A DNA stretch of 64,000 bases from Bacteroidota bacterium (GTDB lineage Bacteria > Bacteroidota > Bacteroidia > Flavobacteriales > Weeksellaceae), in NCBI GenBank assembly GCA_023460855.1, contig JAEWOS010000003.1, forward strand, positions 186,001 to 250,000. Reading direction: 5' to 3'. The notes under the pieces are model-generated. The model saw nothing but the letters and a program-made list of their open reading frames with translations, made no database searches and had not been told where the DNA came from. The translations under genes were made by a program, and so were the position numbers. This document shows positions 16,167-24,122 of this stretch, piece by piece; position 1 is the first letter of the stretch, and each line of letters opens with the position of its first letter.

Positions 16167-16706
16167 ATGTCAGAAAATCAGGATAAATTCGACGAAAACC
16201 TCCAGAACGAGGAAGCACTGAATACCGAAAACATCGAAGAGAATTCAGAAAATTTGACCACAGAGAACAATGCAGCGGAACAATTGGCAGAAGAAAAGGA
16301 CCGTTACATGAGGTTGTATGCCGAGTTCGAAAATTATAAGAAAAGAACTGCGAAGGAAAAAATGGAATTCTTTCAGTACGCCAATCAGGACATGATGATT
16401 TCCATGCTTGGAATTCTGGATGATTTTGAACGCGCGCTCAAAGAAATTTCAAAGACCGGAAATGAGGACGAACTGAAAGGTGTGGATTTAATTTATCAGA
16501 AATTCCGCAACAAACTGTTTGAAAAAGGTCTTAAAGTAATCGAAGTGAATGGCGGAGACGAATTTAATGTTGACCTTCATGAAGCAATCACACAGATTGC
16601 GGCACCTTCCGATGATCTGAAAGGCAAAATAGTGGATGTAATCGAAACGGGCTACACATTAAATGACAAAGTAATCAGATTTGCGAAGGTTGTTACCGGA
16701 CAGTAA
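16167..16706 (+). CDS. grpE: GrpE nucleotide exchange factor
   Basis: This protein releases ADP from DnaK. The 179 residues have an acidic disordered head (about 1-40) and a long coiled-coil helix with R-Y-M-R-L-Y-A-E-F-E-N-Y-K-K-R. The beta-wing domain carries G-x-x-F-N-V-D-L-H-E-A-I and G-Y-T-L-N-D-K-V-I-R-F-A-K-V-V, the GrpE signature. It is first in a grpE-dnaJ unit with a 64-bp gap. dnaK is not in the window. The promoter is a full consensus; no CIRCE element is seen. Confidence 0.96.
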   Translation: MSENQDKFDENLQNEEALNTENIEENSENLTTENNAAEQLAEEKDRYMRLYAEFENYKKRTAKEKMEFFQYANQDMMISMLGILDDFERALKEISKTGNEDELKGVDLIYQKFRNKLFEKGLKVIEVNGGDEFNVDLHEAITQIAAPSDDLKGKIVDVIETGYTLNDKVIRFAKVVTGQ

Positions 16707-16770
16707 CTGAAGCCTGCAAGAAATCTGACTCCGGAATTATCAGATTCCGCTTCTTCTTAAAAATATAAAA

Positions 16771-17895
16771 ATGTCTAAAAGAGATTATTACGAAGTACTT
16801 GAAGTATCAAAGAGTGCTACCGCTGAAGAAATAAAAAAAGCCTACAGAAAACTGGCCCTGAAATATCACCCGGACAAAAATCCAGGCGATTCTGCTGCAG
16901 AAGAGAAATTTAAAGAAGCAGCAGAAGCTTATGAAGTACTGAGCGACGCTGATAAGAAAGCGCGCTACGATCAGTTTGGCCATGCCGGACTTGGCGGCGC
17001 AGGCGGTTTCGGCGGCGGCGGTTTTGGCGGCGGAATGAGCATGGAAGATATTTTCTCGCAGTTCGGTGATATCTTTGGCGGACAGTTTGGCGGCGGATTT
17101 GGCGGATTCGGTGGCGGCAGAACCCAACAGGTTCGCGGTTCCAATTTGCGGGTACGCATCAAGCTAAACCTTGAAGAAATGGTTAACGGGACGCACAAAA
17201 CCATCAAGGTTAAAAAAATGAAAGCCGCAGAAGGTGCTACATCAAAAACCTGTTCTACCTGTAATGGTGCCGGAGTTCAGGTAAAAATCATGAATACGAT
17301 GTTCGGGCAAATGCAGACGCAGGCAACCTGTGGAACATGTCAGGGAATCGGAAAAGTGGCCGACAAAATTCCTTCCGGAGCCAACGATCAGGGACTGATC
17401 AGAGCCGAAGAAGAAGTAACCATTAATATTCCTGCCGGCGCGAGAGACGGAATTCAGCTCAATGTGCGCGGGAAAGGTAATGACGCTCCTTTTGGCGGAA
17501 CTCCCGGAGATTTGCTCGTGGTTGTAGAAGAGGAAGAAGACAAAGTAATCAAGCGCGAAGGCGACAATCTTCACCAGGAACTTTACATTTCATTTGCTGA
17601 AGCAGCACTGGGAACGCAACGTGAAATAGGAACCGTAGGCGGTAAAGTAAAAATAAAAGTGGATGCCGGAACACAGTCAGGAAAAATCCTCAGACTTGCC
17701 GGAAAAGGCCTTCCAAGTATAGACAGCTACGGAAAAGGCGATATGTTCGTACACATTAATGTGTGGACCCCGCAAAATCTTTCGGAGGAACAGCGCGAAT
17801 TCTTCGAGAAGCAACTTGAGGATGCCAATATGGTTGCACAGCCTTCCGGAAAAGAAAAAACTTTTTTTGATAAGGTCAAAGACCTTTTCAGTTAA
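16771..17895 (+). CDS. dnaJ: Chaperone DnaJ with only two zinc-finger repeats
   Basis: This J-domain co-chaperone stimulates DnaK ATPase and delivers substrates. The 374 residues start with the J domain (about 3-70, H-P-D motif in Y-H-P-D-K-N). A Gly/Phe-rich linker (about 72-115), a Cys-rich region and two C-terminal beta domains follow. The Cys-rich region has only two CxxCxGxG repeats (C-S-T-C-N-G-A-G and C-G-T-C-Q-G-I-G) where the classic protein has four, so one zinc centre instead of two is predicted. The reading frame is continuous, so this is not a frameshift. It ends at a strong terminator. Confidence 0.95.
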   Translation: MSKRDYYEVLEVSKSATAEEIKKAYRKLALKYHPDKNPGDSAAEEKFKEAAEAYEVLSDADKKARYDQFGHAGLGGAGGFGGGGFGGGMSMEDIFSQFGDIFGGQFGGGFGGFGGGRTQQVRGSNLRVRIKLNLEEMVNGTHKTIKVKKMKAAEGATSKTCSTCNGAGVQVKIMNTMFGQMQTQATCGTCQGIGKVADKIPSGANDQGLIRAEEEVTINIPAGARDGIQLNVRGKGNDAPFGGTPGDLLVVVEEEEDKVIKREGDNLHQELYISFAEAALGTQREIGTVGGKVKIKVDAGTQSGKILRLAGKGLPSIDSYGKGDMFVHINVWTPQNLSEEQREFFEKQLEDANMVAQPSGKEKTFFDKVKDLFS

Positions 17896-17918
17896 ATGAA
17901 CAATTGACAAATATCAAC

Positions 17919-17947
17919 AAAAGAGGCTTTAATCAGGCCTCTTTTTT
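17919..17947 (+). terminator. Intrinsic terminator of grpE-dnaJ
   Basis: The 9-bp stem 17919-17927/17937-17945 has a 9-nt loop and a T run. Confidence 0.82.
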
Positions 17948-17967
17948 GTATTATTTTCACCGATTCT

Positions 17968-18837
17968 ATGAAAATAAAGACCAACATTTCCCGCTTTGTA
18001 CTTCTGCCGGCAGTTGCGGTTTTGCTCTCGTCATGCAATTCCAAATACAGAATCTGGGTCGGAAAAGAAAATGAGCAGAAAATTTTCAATCTGAGTTACG
18101 GCGCACACAAGAAACAGCGTATGGATGTGTTTTTGCCTGCTAATTACGCTCAGGACAGTCCGGTTGTTATGATCGTTCACGGCGGTTCCTGGAAGTACGG
18201 TAATAAAGAACACATGCTGATGATACAGAATCACCTGTTTAAACAGAATATTCCGACAGTAAACATCAATTACAGACTTGTAAACAACCGGGAAAACATC
18301 CGGTATCACCATCAGCTGCAGGACATAGCTTCGGCAATTTCCTCATTTAACGCAATTACAGACCGTGCAAATCTTCTCCCGGACAATTATATTTTACTCG
18401 GTGAAAGCGCTGGAGCGCATCTCGCGCTGCTTTACGGATATAAAAATCCGGATCAGATCAGGAAAATTATTTCAATGAGCGGTCCGACTGATTTCTATAC
18501 ATCTGATTTTCTAAAATCAAAGTATTCCATCTACGCCTCTCCCACTTTTGAAGATGTGGTCGGCGAGAAATTCAGCAGAAAAAATCTTTCAGAAAAATTT
18601 ATTGAAGCAAGTCCGCTTGCTAATGTCAGTCCGGTTCCGACGATGATTTTTCAGGGAGATACCGATTTCATGGTGAACAGAAATCAGGGAATAAAATTAG
18701 ACAGCGTGCTTACTGCGAACAATATTCCGCACAAATTTATCTACATGAAAAATACCGGACATACCCCGCGGTTTTTCAGCAAAAAGAAACGCGACAGCAT
18801 TATACTGCCTGAAATTACCAACTGGATTAAGAATTAA
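17968..18837 (+). CDS. Lipoprotein alpha/beta-hydrolase (esterase, BD-FAE/HSL-like)
   Basis: This serine hydrolase is predicted to be anchored in the envelope. The 289 residues begin with a lipoprotein signal and lipobox L-S-S-C, with the lipidated Cys at 23. The oxyanion motif H-G-G-S-W is followed by the nucleophile elbow G-E-S-A-G-A-H, an Asp in G-D-T-D-F-M-V and a His in G-H-T-P-R, completing a catalytic triad. This layout fits carboxylesterases of the BD-FAE or hormone-sensitive-lipase type; the natural ester is unknown. The gene starts 20 bp after the dnaJ terminator and meets the DedA gene tail to tail with a 10-bp gap. Confidence 0.87.
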   Translation: MKIKTNISRFVLLPAVAVLLSSCNSKYRIWVGKENEQKIFNLSYGAHKKQRMDVFLPANYAQDSPVVMIVHGGSWKYGNKEHMLMIQNHLFKQNIPTVNINYRLVNNRENIRYHHQLQDIASAISSFNAITDRANLLPDNYILLGESAGAHLALLYGYKNPDQIRKIISMSGPTDFYTSDFLKSKYSIYASPTFEDVVGEKFSRKNLSEKFIEASPLANVSPVPTMIFQGDTDFMVNRNQGIKLDSVLTANNIPHKFIYMKNTGHTPRFFSKKKRDSIILPEITNWIKN

Positions 18838-18847
18838 TAAACTGAAA

Positions 18848-19555
18848 TCAGTGACCTTCCGGATGGTCGTGATGTTCATGATGGTGATGATGTTCGCTCA
18901 CCTTTCCAAAAATAATTTTAAGGATTACCGGCAGCGTTGTAAAGAGAACGAGAATCAGGATGATGTATTCCAGATGTTCTTTCAGGTCGATTCCAAATCT
19001 ATCTATAAATACTTTATCGAGGTAATGACCTGCAAAAATCAGAGAAAAAGACCACAGAAGTCCGCCGATAATATTATCGCGCAAAAAACGGTTTTTATCC
19101 ATTTTCACAATTCCGGCAACAATAGGAAGGAAGGTTCTTACAATCGGAAGAAATCTCGCCATGATTACAGCCAGACTTCCGTGCTTTTGAAAGAAATCGT
19201 TCGCCTGATAAAGATATTTTTTCTTGAAGAACAGGCTGTCCGGTCTTTTATAAAGTCCTGGTCCGGCTTTGCGTCCAAAAAAATATCCTACTTCGTTACC
19301 CACAATTGCTGCAAGAGCAACGGCAAGTGATAGAATGGTGGTATCCATTAAATCGCTGCCGGTAGAGCCAAAAGTTTCTGTAATCAGTTCTACAGAATAA
19401 ATTCCACTAATGAACAGCAGGCTGTCTCCCGGAAGAAAAAAGCCCACGAAAAGTCCTGTTTCAGCAAAAATAATGAACAGAACAAGCCAAAAACCGCCTA
19501 ATCTGATGTAGAATTCCGGATTCAGTAAATCCTTCCAGCTTTCGAAGTGCTCCAT
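18848..19555 (-). CDS. DedA-family membrane protein with histidine-rich tail
   Basis: This inner-membrane protein of the DedA/VTT superfamily has 235 residues. Members act in lipid carrier recycling and envelope homeostasis. The conserved F-x-P-G-D-x-L-L-F-x-x-G and E-x-G-Y-x-x-G-R-x-x-G-P motifs are present, along with a F-x-x-x-H-G-x-x-x-V-x-x-x-R-F-x-P re-entrant segment. The last 15 residues are almost all His, Glu and Asp (E-H5-E-H2-D-H-P-E-G-H), an unusual cytoplasmic metal-binding-like tail that the family core lacks. The -7 box predicts a 13-nt leader. It converges on the lipoprotein esterase gene. Confidence 0.9.
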   Translation of the reverse strand: MEHFESWKDLLNPEFYIRLGGFWLVLFIIFAETGLFVGFFLPGDSLLFISGIYSVELITETFGSTGSDLMDTTILSLAVALAAIVGNEVGYFFGRKAGPGLYKRPDSLFFKKKYLYQANDFFQKHGSLAVIMARFLPIVRTFLPIVAGIVKMDKNRFLRDNIIGGLLWSFSLIFAGHYLDKVFIDRFGIDLKEHLEYIILILVLFTTLPVILKIIFGKVSEHHHHHEHHDHPEGH

Positions 19556-19573
19556 TTAAGAAATTTAGTACAG

Positions 19574-19581
19574 CAAAAATA
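19574..19581 (-). promoter_or_regulatory. -7 box (TATTTTTG) of the DedA gene
   Basis: This exact TAnnTTTG match predicts a leader of about 13 nt. Confidence 0.5.
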
Positions 19582-19681
19582 GGCTAAAAAGGCAGGAAAG
19601 GAAAGAATTTAATAAAGTTTAACAGCGGTATTTTCCTCAAAAAATGCCATTTAATTTTCTCACGGGATGATGTGCTGAAAA

Positions 19682-20641
19682 TCAGTCGTCCTGATGTTTT
19701 TTTTCTTCCACCGCATAAGCATGTATGATTTTCCGTACAACCGGATGACGCACCACATCTTCTTCCGTAAGATGTACGAAACCGATCTCCGGAACATCTT
19801 TCAGAATTCTCATCGCTTCTTTAAGCCCTGATTTCTGCTTTAGCGGTAAATCGACCTGACTCGGATCTCCGGTGATGATAAATTTTGCATTCATCCCCAT
19901 TCTTGTCAGAAACATTTTCATCTGCGAATGCGTGGTATTCTGCGCTTCATCCAGAATTACAAAAGCTTCATCGAGCGTTCTTCCTCTCATGAAAGCGAGC
20001 GGCGCCACTTCAATTACTTTTTTCTCGATAAATCCTTCCAGTTTTTCGTGCGGAATCATATCGCGCAATGCATCATAAAGCGGCTGTAAATAAGGATCCA
20101 TCTTTTCTTTGAGATCTCCCGGCAGAAATCCAAGGCTTTCGCCGGCTTCTACAGCAGGTCTTGTCAGAATGATTCTTTTCACTTCTTTATCCCGGAGCGC
20201 ACGCGCGGCTAATGCAACAGAAGTATAAGTTTTCCCTGTTCCGGCCGGACCGATTGCAAAAACCATATCCTTTTTATCAACTTCGCGAACCAGCTTCTTT
20301 AGGTTGGTAGTTTTCGCCTTGATAATTTTTCCGTTGACACCTTTTACAATAATATCCTGATCGAATACAAGGTGCTTTTCGGTTTCGTCTTTAATGTTGA
20401 GAATATTCTCCACATCTTTTAAGGTAATGGAATTATGGCGGCTGATGAAACTGACGATATCGTCGAGTTTCTGCTTCAGAATATCCAGCGCTTCCTGATT
20501 TCCCATAGCAAAAACATAGGCATCACGGCCAGTAATTTTAAGCGTCGGAAAAGAAGATTTTATAAGATTGAAATATTGGTTGTTAACCCCGTAGAAATTT
20601 TTGGTATCAATTCCTTCGATATCGTAAGTCAGTTCGAACAT
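19682..20641 (-). CDS. PhoH-family ATPase
   Basis: The 319-residue cytosolic P-loop ATPase matches the PhoH-like family (relatives are implicated in RNA metabolism). An N-terminal KH-like/PhoH_N region is followed by Walker A G-P-A-G-T-G-K-T at 131-138. R-P-A-V-E-A-G-E-S-L-G-F-L-P-G-D is the PhoH signature, and Walker B F-V-I-L-D-E-A-Q-N-T and sensor I-I-T-G-D-P-S-Q-V-D-L-P follow. In many bacteria phoH neighbours ybeY, but it does not here. It is divergent from the SAM hydrolase gene. No -7 box match is seen upstream. Confidence 0.92.
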   Translation of the reverse strand: MFELTYDIEGIDTKNFYGVNNQYFNLIKSSFPTLKITGRDAYVFAMGNQEALDILKQKLDDIVSFISRHNSITLKDVENILNIKDETEKHLVFDQDIIVKGVNGKIIKAKTTNLKKLVREVDKKDMVFAIGPAGTGKTYTSVALAARALRDKEVKRIILTRPAVEAGESLGFLPGDLKEKMDPYLQPLYDALRDMIPHEKLEGFIEKKVIEVAPLAFMRGRTLDEAFVILDEAQNTTHSQMKMFLTRMGMNAKFIITGDPSQVDLPLKQKSGLKEAMRILKDVPEIGFVHLTEEDVVRHPVVRKIIHAYAVEEKKHQDD

Positions 20642-20743
20642 TCAGTAATCAGAATTATAAATTTACAGTTTTAAAAATAGGGTTTATTTCCCAATCCGGA
20701 CGTATTACTTTTCCACATTCTTCGGAAAAACTGATAATTTGGT

Positions 20744-20751
20744 TAATTTTG
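20744..20751 (+). promoter_or_regulatory. -7 box (TAATTTTG) of the SAM hydrolase gene
   Basis: This exact TAnnTTTG match overlaps the in-frame TTG at 20749, which rules that codon out as the start. It predicts a 19-nt leader to the ATG at 20776. Confidence 0.6.
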
Positions 20752-20775
20752 TACTTCGCTTTTTTCACGCTGCAA

Positions 20776-21606
20776 ATGTCCATCATTACTCTTACTTCAG
20801 ATTACGGAACCACCGATTACCGCGTCGCAGCGATTAAAGGTACGATCCTGAACCTGAACCCTGATGCGAAGATGGCAGATGTAACCCATGAAGTGCAGGT
20901 TTACAATCTTTTGCAGACTTCCTACATCGTGAAAAATGCATACCGCTATTTCCCGAAAGGCAGCATTCACGTGATTTGCGTAGATTCCTTTTTTCATAAA
21001 GAGCGGAAAAACCTCATCTTCAAATTCGACGGGCATTATTTCATCAGCGCCGACAACGGTGTGCTGAGTCTTATTTTTTCCGAGATTAAACCAGAAGGCG
21101 TGTGGGAAATAACATACACCAACCGTTTCGATGATCAGATCGGTTTAACGGCGACCGATATTTTTGCACAGGCAGCGGTGCATCTTCAGAATGGCGGTCT
21201 TCCTGAAGTAATCGGAAGAAAAGTGAAGACTGCTAAACTGCTTTCGAGCCCGAAAGCCGGATCCAAGGATGATCTGATTTTTGGAGAAGTAATTTATATC
21301 GACAATTTCGGTAATATCGTTTCCAATATTCCGTACAGACTTTTTGAGCAGAATCAGGCCAGTTTCAACAGTTTTACCATTAAATTCCGGAACCTTGCGC
21401 TTTCAAAAATATACCGTTCGCACAGCGAAGTTGTTACGAGCTGGGAGAATGAAAGCAGCTTTCACGGAAAACCCGCAGCGATTTTTAATGACAACGGACT
21501 TCTGGAACTTACGATCTATAAAGGAAGCATTGAAAACGGCGCGAAAACACTTTTCGGCCTGAAAGTGGGGGAAAAAATCTATATTGAATTCGAAAATAAG
21601 CTGTAA
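20776..21606 (+). CDS. SAM hydrolase (SAM hydroxide adenosyltransferase, DUF62)
   Basis: This enzyme cleaves S-adenosylmethionine with water to adenosine and methionine; the family also contains fluorinases and chlorinases. The 276 residues begin I-I-T-L-T-S-D-Y-G-T-T-D-Y, the conserved SAM-binding start, with Asp and Tyr as in the hydrolase group. V-D-S-F-F-H and the D-N-G-V-L-S motif follow. The second beta domain carries Y-I-D-N-F-G-N-I-V-S-N-I, also conserved. The cellular role is poorly understood. The start is ATG 20776 because the promoter box covers the upstream TTG. Confidence 0.9.
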   Translation: MSIITLTSDYGTTDYRVAAIKGTILNLNPDAKMADVTHEVQVYNLLQTSYIVKNAYRYFPKGSIHVICVDSFFHKERKNLIFKFDGHYFISADNGVLSLIFSEIKPEGVWEITYTNRFDDQIGLTATDIFAQAAVHLQNGGLPEVIGRKVKTAKLLSSPKAGSKDDLIFGEVIYIDNFGNIVSNIPYRLFEQNQASFNSFTIKFRNLALSKIYRSHSEVVTSWENESSFHGKPAAIFNDNGLLELTIYKGSIENGAKTLFGLKVGEKIYIEFENKL

Positions 21607-21750
21607 GAATATACAATTGCAGATAATTCATCAAAATTATTTTCCCTGCTGTATTCTTCGAAAAAAATAAATGCATTTTACATTTTTAAGGCATCATTTA
21701 GCGGAGTATACTGCTTAAGTAAAGCAGCACAGCAAATGCGAAATAAATTT

Positions 21751-21758
21751 TATCTTTG
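21751..21758 (+). promoter_or_regulatory. -7 box (TATCTTTG) of the E2 gene
   Basis: This exact TAnnTTTG match predicts a 14-nt leader to the ATG at 21778. An inverted repeat with 6-bp arms (21711-21716/21722-21727) lies 23 bp upstream. Confidence 0.6.
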
Positions 21759-21777
21759 CGAAAATCAAAATTAAGAA

Positions 21778-23115
21778 ATGGCAGAATATAAACTCTTACT
21801 TCCTTCCATGGGCGAAGGTGTGATGGAAGCAACCATCATCAGCTGGCTTTTCAGTGAAGGCGATCAGGTGAAGGAAGACGATTCCGTGGTGGAAATTGCG
21901 ACAGACAAAGTAGATTCCGATGTTCCGACACCGGTTTCGGGAACTATTGTAAAAATACTGAAGCAAAAGGACGAAGTTGCAAAAGTAGGAGAAGCCATCG
22001 CAATACTTGAGACTTCCGGCGGCGAAGAAGCTATTTCTGCACAGCCGCAGGAACCAAAAGAAGCAGCAGAGGTAAAAACTGAAATCCCGCAGCTTTCCAG
22101 CGAAGAAATTAAAGAACTGGAGAAACCACTTGCGTCAGCGGAAAAAGTGGAATTTTCCGGCGACCTGTATCTGTCTCCGCTTGTAAAATCCATTGCACAG
22201 CAGGAAAATATTTCTGAACAGGAACTGAAAACAATCAAAGGTTCCGGGCTTGAAGGCAGAATTACGAAAGAAGATATCCTTTCGCATGTAGCAAACCGTG
22301 GCGAAGCAAAAGCCGCTCCTGCCGTAGCTGCAACAACACAAACAAGTGCTTCACAACCAGCACCAACTGCACCTGCAGTTTCCGCGCCTTCAATTCCTGT
22401 AGGCGAAGGAGATGAAGTAATTCAGATGGACCGCGTACGCAAAATTATTGCCGATGCGATGGTTAACAGCAAACGTATTTCTCCGCACGTTACTTCTTTT
22501 ATTGAAAGTGATGTAACGAACGTTGTTAAATGGCGTGCAAAAAATAAGGGCGTTTTCGAAAAGAGAGACGGTGAGAAACTTACCTTCATGCCGATTTTTG
22601 TAAAAGCAGTGGTGAAAGCGATTCAGGATTTCCCAATGATCAACGTTTCTGTTGACGGAGATAAAATCATCAAAAAGAAAAATATCAATATCGGAATGGC
22701 AACTGCTCTTCCCGACGGCAACCTGATTGTTCCGGTTATCAAGAATGCAGACCAGCTTTCACTTTCCGGACTTGCAAAAGCGATCAACGATCTTGCACAC
22801 AGAGCGAGAAATAAGAAACTGAAACCTGAAGATACACAGGGCGCTACCTACACTATTTCTAATGTCGGAAGTTTCGGAAACCTGATGGGAACACCGATTA
22901 TTCCGCAGCCACAGGTTGCAATTCTCGCAATCGGAGCGATCGTGAAGAAACCTGCAGTGCTGGAAACAGAAGAAGGTGATGTAATTGCGATCCGTCAGAT
23001 GATGTTCATGTCACATTCTTACGACCACAGAGTTGTAGACGGTTCTCTTGGAGGACTGTTCCTGAAGCATGTCCACGATTATCTTGAAAACTGGGATATC
23101 AATACGGAGATTTAA
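21778..23115 (+). CDS. 2-oxoacid dehydrogenase complex E2 (dihydrolipoamide acyltransferase)
   Basis: This is the lipoyl-bearing core of a pyruvate, branched-chain or 2-oxoglutarate dehydrogenase complex. The 445 residues have one lipoyl domain (about 1-78) with the lipoylated Lys44 in A-T-D-K-V. A linker and peripheral-subunit-binding domain (about 125-170, S-P-L-V-K and G-x-E-G-R-I-T-K-x-D-I) follow, then an Ala/Pro linker (about 178-210). The catalytic domain ends in D-H-R-V-V-D-G with His417 and Asp421. The sequence style is closest to branched-chain/generic E2. E1 is not next to it, so the substrate is open. lpdA at 13065 could supply E3. Confidence 0.92.
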   Translation: MAEYKLLLPSMGEGVMEATIISWLFSEGDQVKEDDSVVEIATDKVDSDVPTPVSGTIVKILKQKDEVAKVGEAIAILETSGGEEAISAQPQEPKEAAEVKTEIPQLSSEEIKELEKPLASAEKVEFSGDLYLSPLVKSIAQQENISEQELKTIKGSGLEGRITKEDILSHVANRGEAKAAPAVAATTQTSASQPAPTAPAVSAPSIPVGEGDEVIQMDRVRKIIADAMVNSKRISPHVTSFIESDVTNVVKWRAKNKGVFEKRDGEKLTFMPIFVKAVVKAIQDFPMINVSVDGDKIIKKKNINIGMATALPDGNLIVPVIKNADQLSLSGLAKAINDLAHRARNKKLKPEDTQGATYTISNVGSFGNLMGTPIIPQPQVAILAIGAIVKKPAVLETEEGDVIAIRQMMFMSHSYDHRVVDGSLGGLFLKHVHDYLENWDINTEI

Positions 23116-23142
23116 TAATCCTGTATCCAACCTAAAAGCAAG

Positions 23143-23168
23143 AGCACCGGAATATCTCCGGTGCTTTT
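23143..23168 (+). terminator. Intrinsic terminator of the E2 gene
   Basis: The perfect 9-bp stem 23143-23151/23157-23165 is GC-rich and followed by T residues. Confidence 0.82.
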
Positions 23169-23192
23169 CTTTTGGGAATTTCTTGACTGACA

Positions 23193-23219
23193 TAAAAAAA
23201 ACCTGCATTGCTGCAGGTT
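23193..23219 (-). terminator. Intrinsic terminator of the unknown secreted protein gene
   Basis: The perfect 8-bp stem 23200-23207/23212-23219 has a 4-nt loop, and the - strand has eight T after it. Confidence 0.82.
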
Positions 23220-23239
23220 CTGTATTATTTGAAGAAGAA

Positions 23240-24043
23240 TTATCTTCTTTTTCTCTTTTCAATTTCTGTCCACGGTCCGCCTTCATGCTTGTAACGGATT
23301 ACTTCGAAATCTTCAAAATCGTCTGTCTTGTACACGATGTTATCATCGGTTTCCTGGAACGGTGTGATGTAGAAGAAATCTTTATCTTTCTTATCACGCT
23401 TGTCTCCCATTTCTACCGTAGGAACCAGCTGTGAAATCTGGTAGCCCGGAACATAGGTATGAGTTTCTGTAAAGAACTCGGTATCTTTTTCATTCGGAGC
23501 GATATCCACGATTTTGAAATCGTCTTCATTTACCCAGAGATAATATTTCTTTTCCTCTTTGCTCTTCTTATTGAAAGTGGTAAAGTAATACAGTCTTTTT
23601 GGAACCAGTTCCTGAATTTTTTCAGCGTTCACACCTGTGTAGTACATATCTCCTGACGGATCCACATACGATTCGATGTTGTACGGAATTAGCGGATTGT
23701 TGTAATCTTTTCTCGTAAAATACTGAGTAAGTGATTTGTTGGCGTCGTAACGCAGTTTTGTTTCCTCTTCATTTAACTCTTTCGAAGGATTTGCAGGATT
23801 GATTTTCTTCACAAAGTTGTAAAGAACAACCGGTTTAATACCTTTTAAGTGAGGTACAGCCTTCAGTTCCTCCATTTTGGAAACCCAGTAATACTGCTGG
23901 AAGTAATCATCCTTATCTCTGTCTTTAACGGATTTTACGGAAGCTGCAAGTTTTTTAGAATTTAAGTAGTTGGAATATTTACCCTGCGCAAAAGCTCCCG
24001 CAAAAACAAATAAACTAAGAAGTAAAGCTAAGTTTTTTTTCAT
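23240..24043 (-). CDS. Secreted protein of unknown function
   Basis: The 267-residue protein has a clear signal peptide (MKKNLALLLSLFVFAGAFAQ, cleavage after 19). The mature part is rich in Lys, Asp, Glu and Tyr, with several Y-Y and F-F pairs. It has one charged K-R-D-K-K-D-K-D cluster near residue 212 and a basic end (E-K-R-K-R-R). No lipobox, no T9SS sorting domain and no catalytic motif is visible. I considered the gliding protein GldN because of size and export, but the sequence does not show its pattern. It stands alone with its own -7 box and terminator. Confidence 0.7.
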   Translation of the reverse strand: MKKNLALLLSLFVFAGAFAQGKYSNYLNSKKLAASVKSVKDRDKDDYFQQYYWVSKMEELKAVPHLKGIKPVVLYNFVKKINPANPSKELNEEETKLRYDANKSLTQYFTRKDYNNPLIPYNIESYVDPSGDMYYTGVNAEKIQELVPKRLYYFTTFNKKSKEEKKYYLWVNEDDFKIVDIAPNEKDTEFFTETHTYVPGYQISQLVPTVEMGDKRDKKDKDFFYITPFQETDDNIVYKTDDFEDFEVIRYKHEGGPWTEIEKRKRR

Positions 24044-24069
24044 TTTCTAATAAAATTTTTATCAATGTT

Positions 24070-24077
24070 CAAATATA
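24070..24077 (-). promoter_or_regulatory. -7 box (TATATTTG) of the secreted protein gene
   Basis: This exact TAnnTTTG match predicts a leader of about 21 nt before the ATG at 24043. Confidence 0.5.
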
Positions 24078-24122
24078 ATTATTTATTAGATAAAATTAAA
24101 TCCAAAGAGTTAAAAATTTTCT

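Noticed and set aside
16771..17895. Frameshift or deletion error in dnaJ
   Set aside because: The frame is continuous through all domains, and the missing zinc repeats leave a well-formed linker.
21605..21660. Structured RNA after the SAM hydrolase gene (interrupted inverted repeat)
   Set aside because: The arms are short and AT-rich with large internal gaps, and no T tract follows.
23240..24043. Gliding motility protein GldN
   Set aside because: Size and signal peptide are similar, but I cannot see the GldN sequence pattern and no gldK-gldM genes are adjacent.
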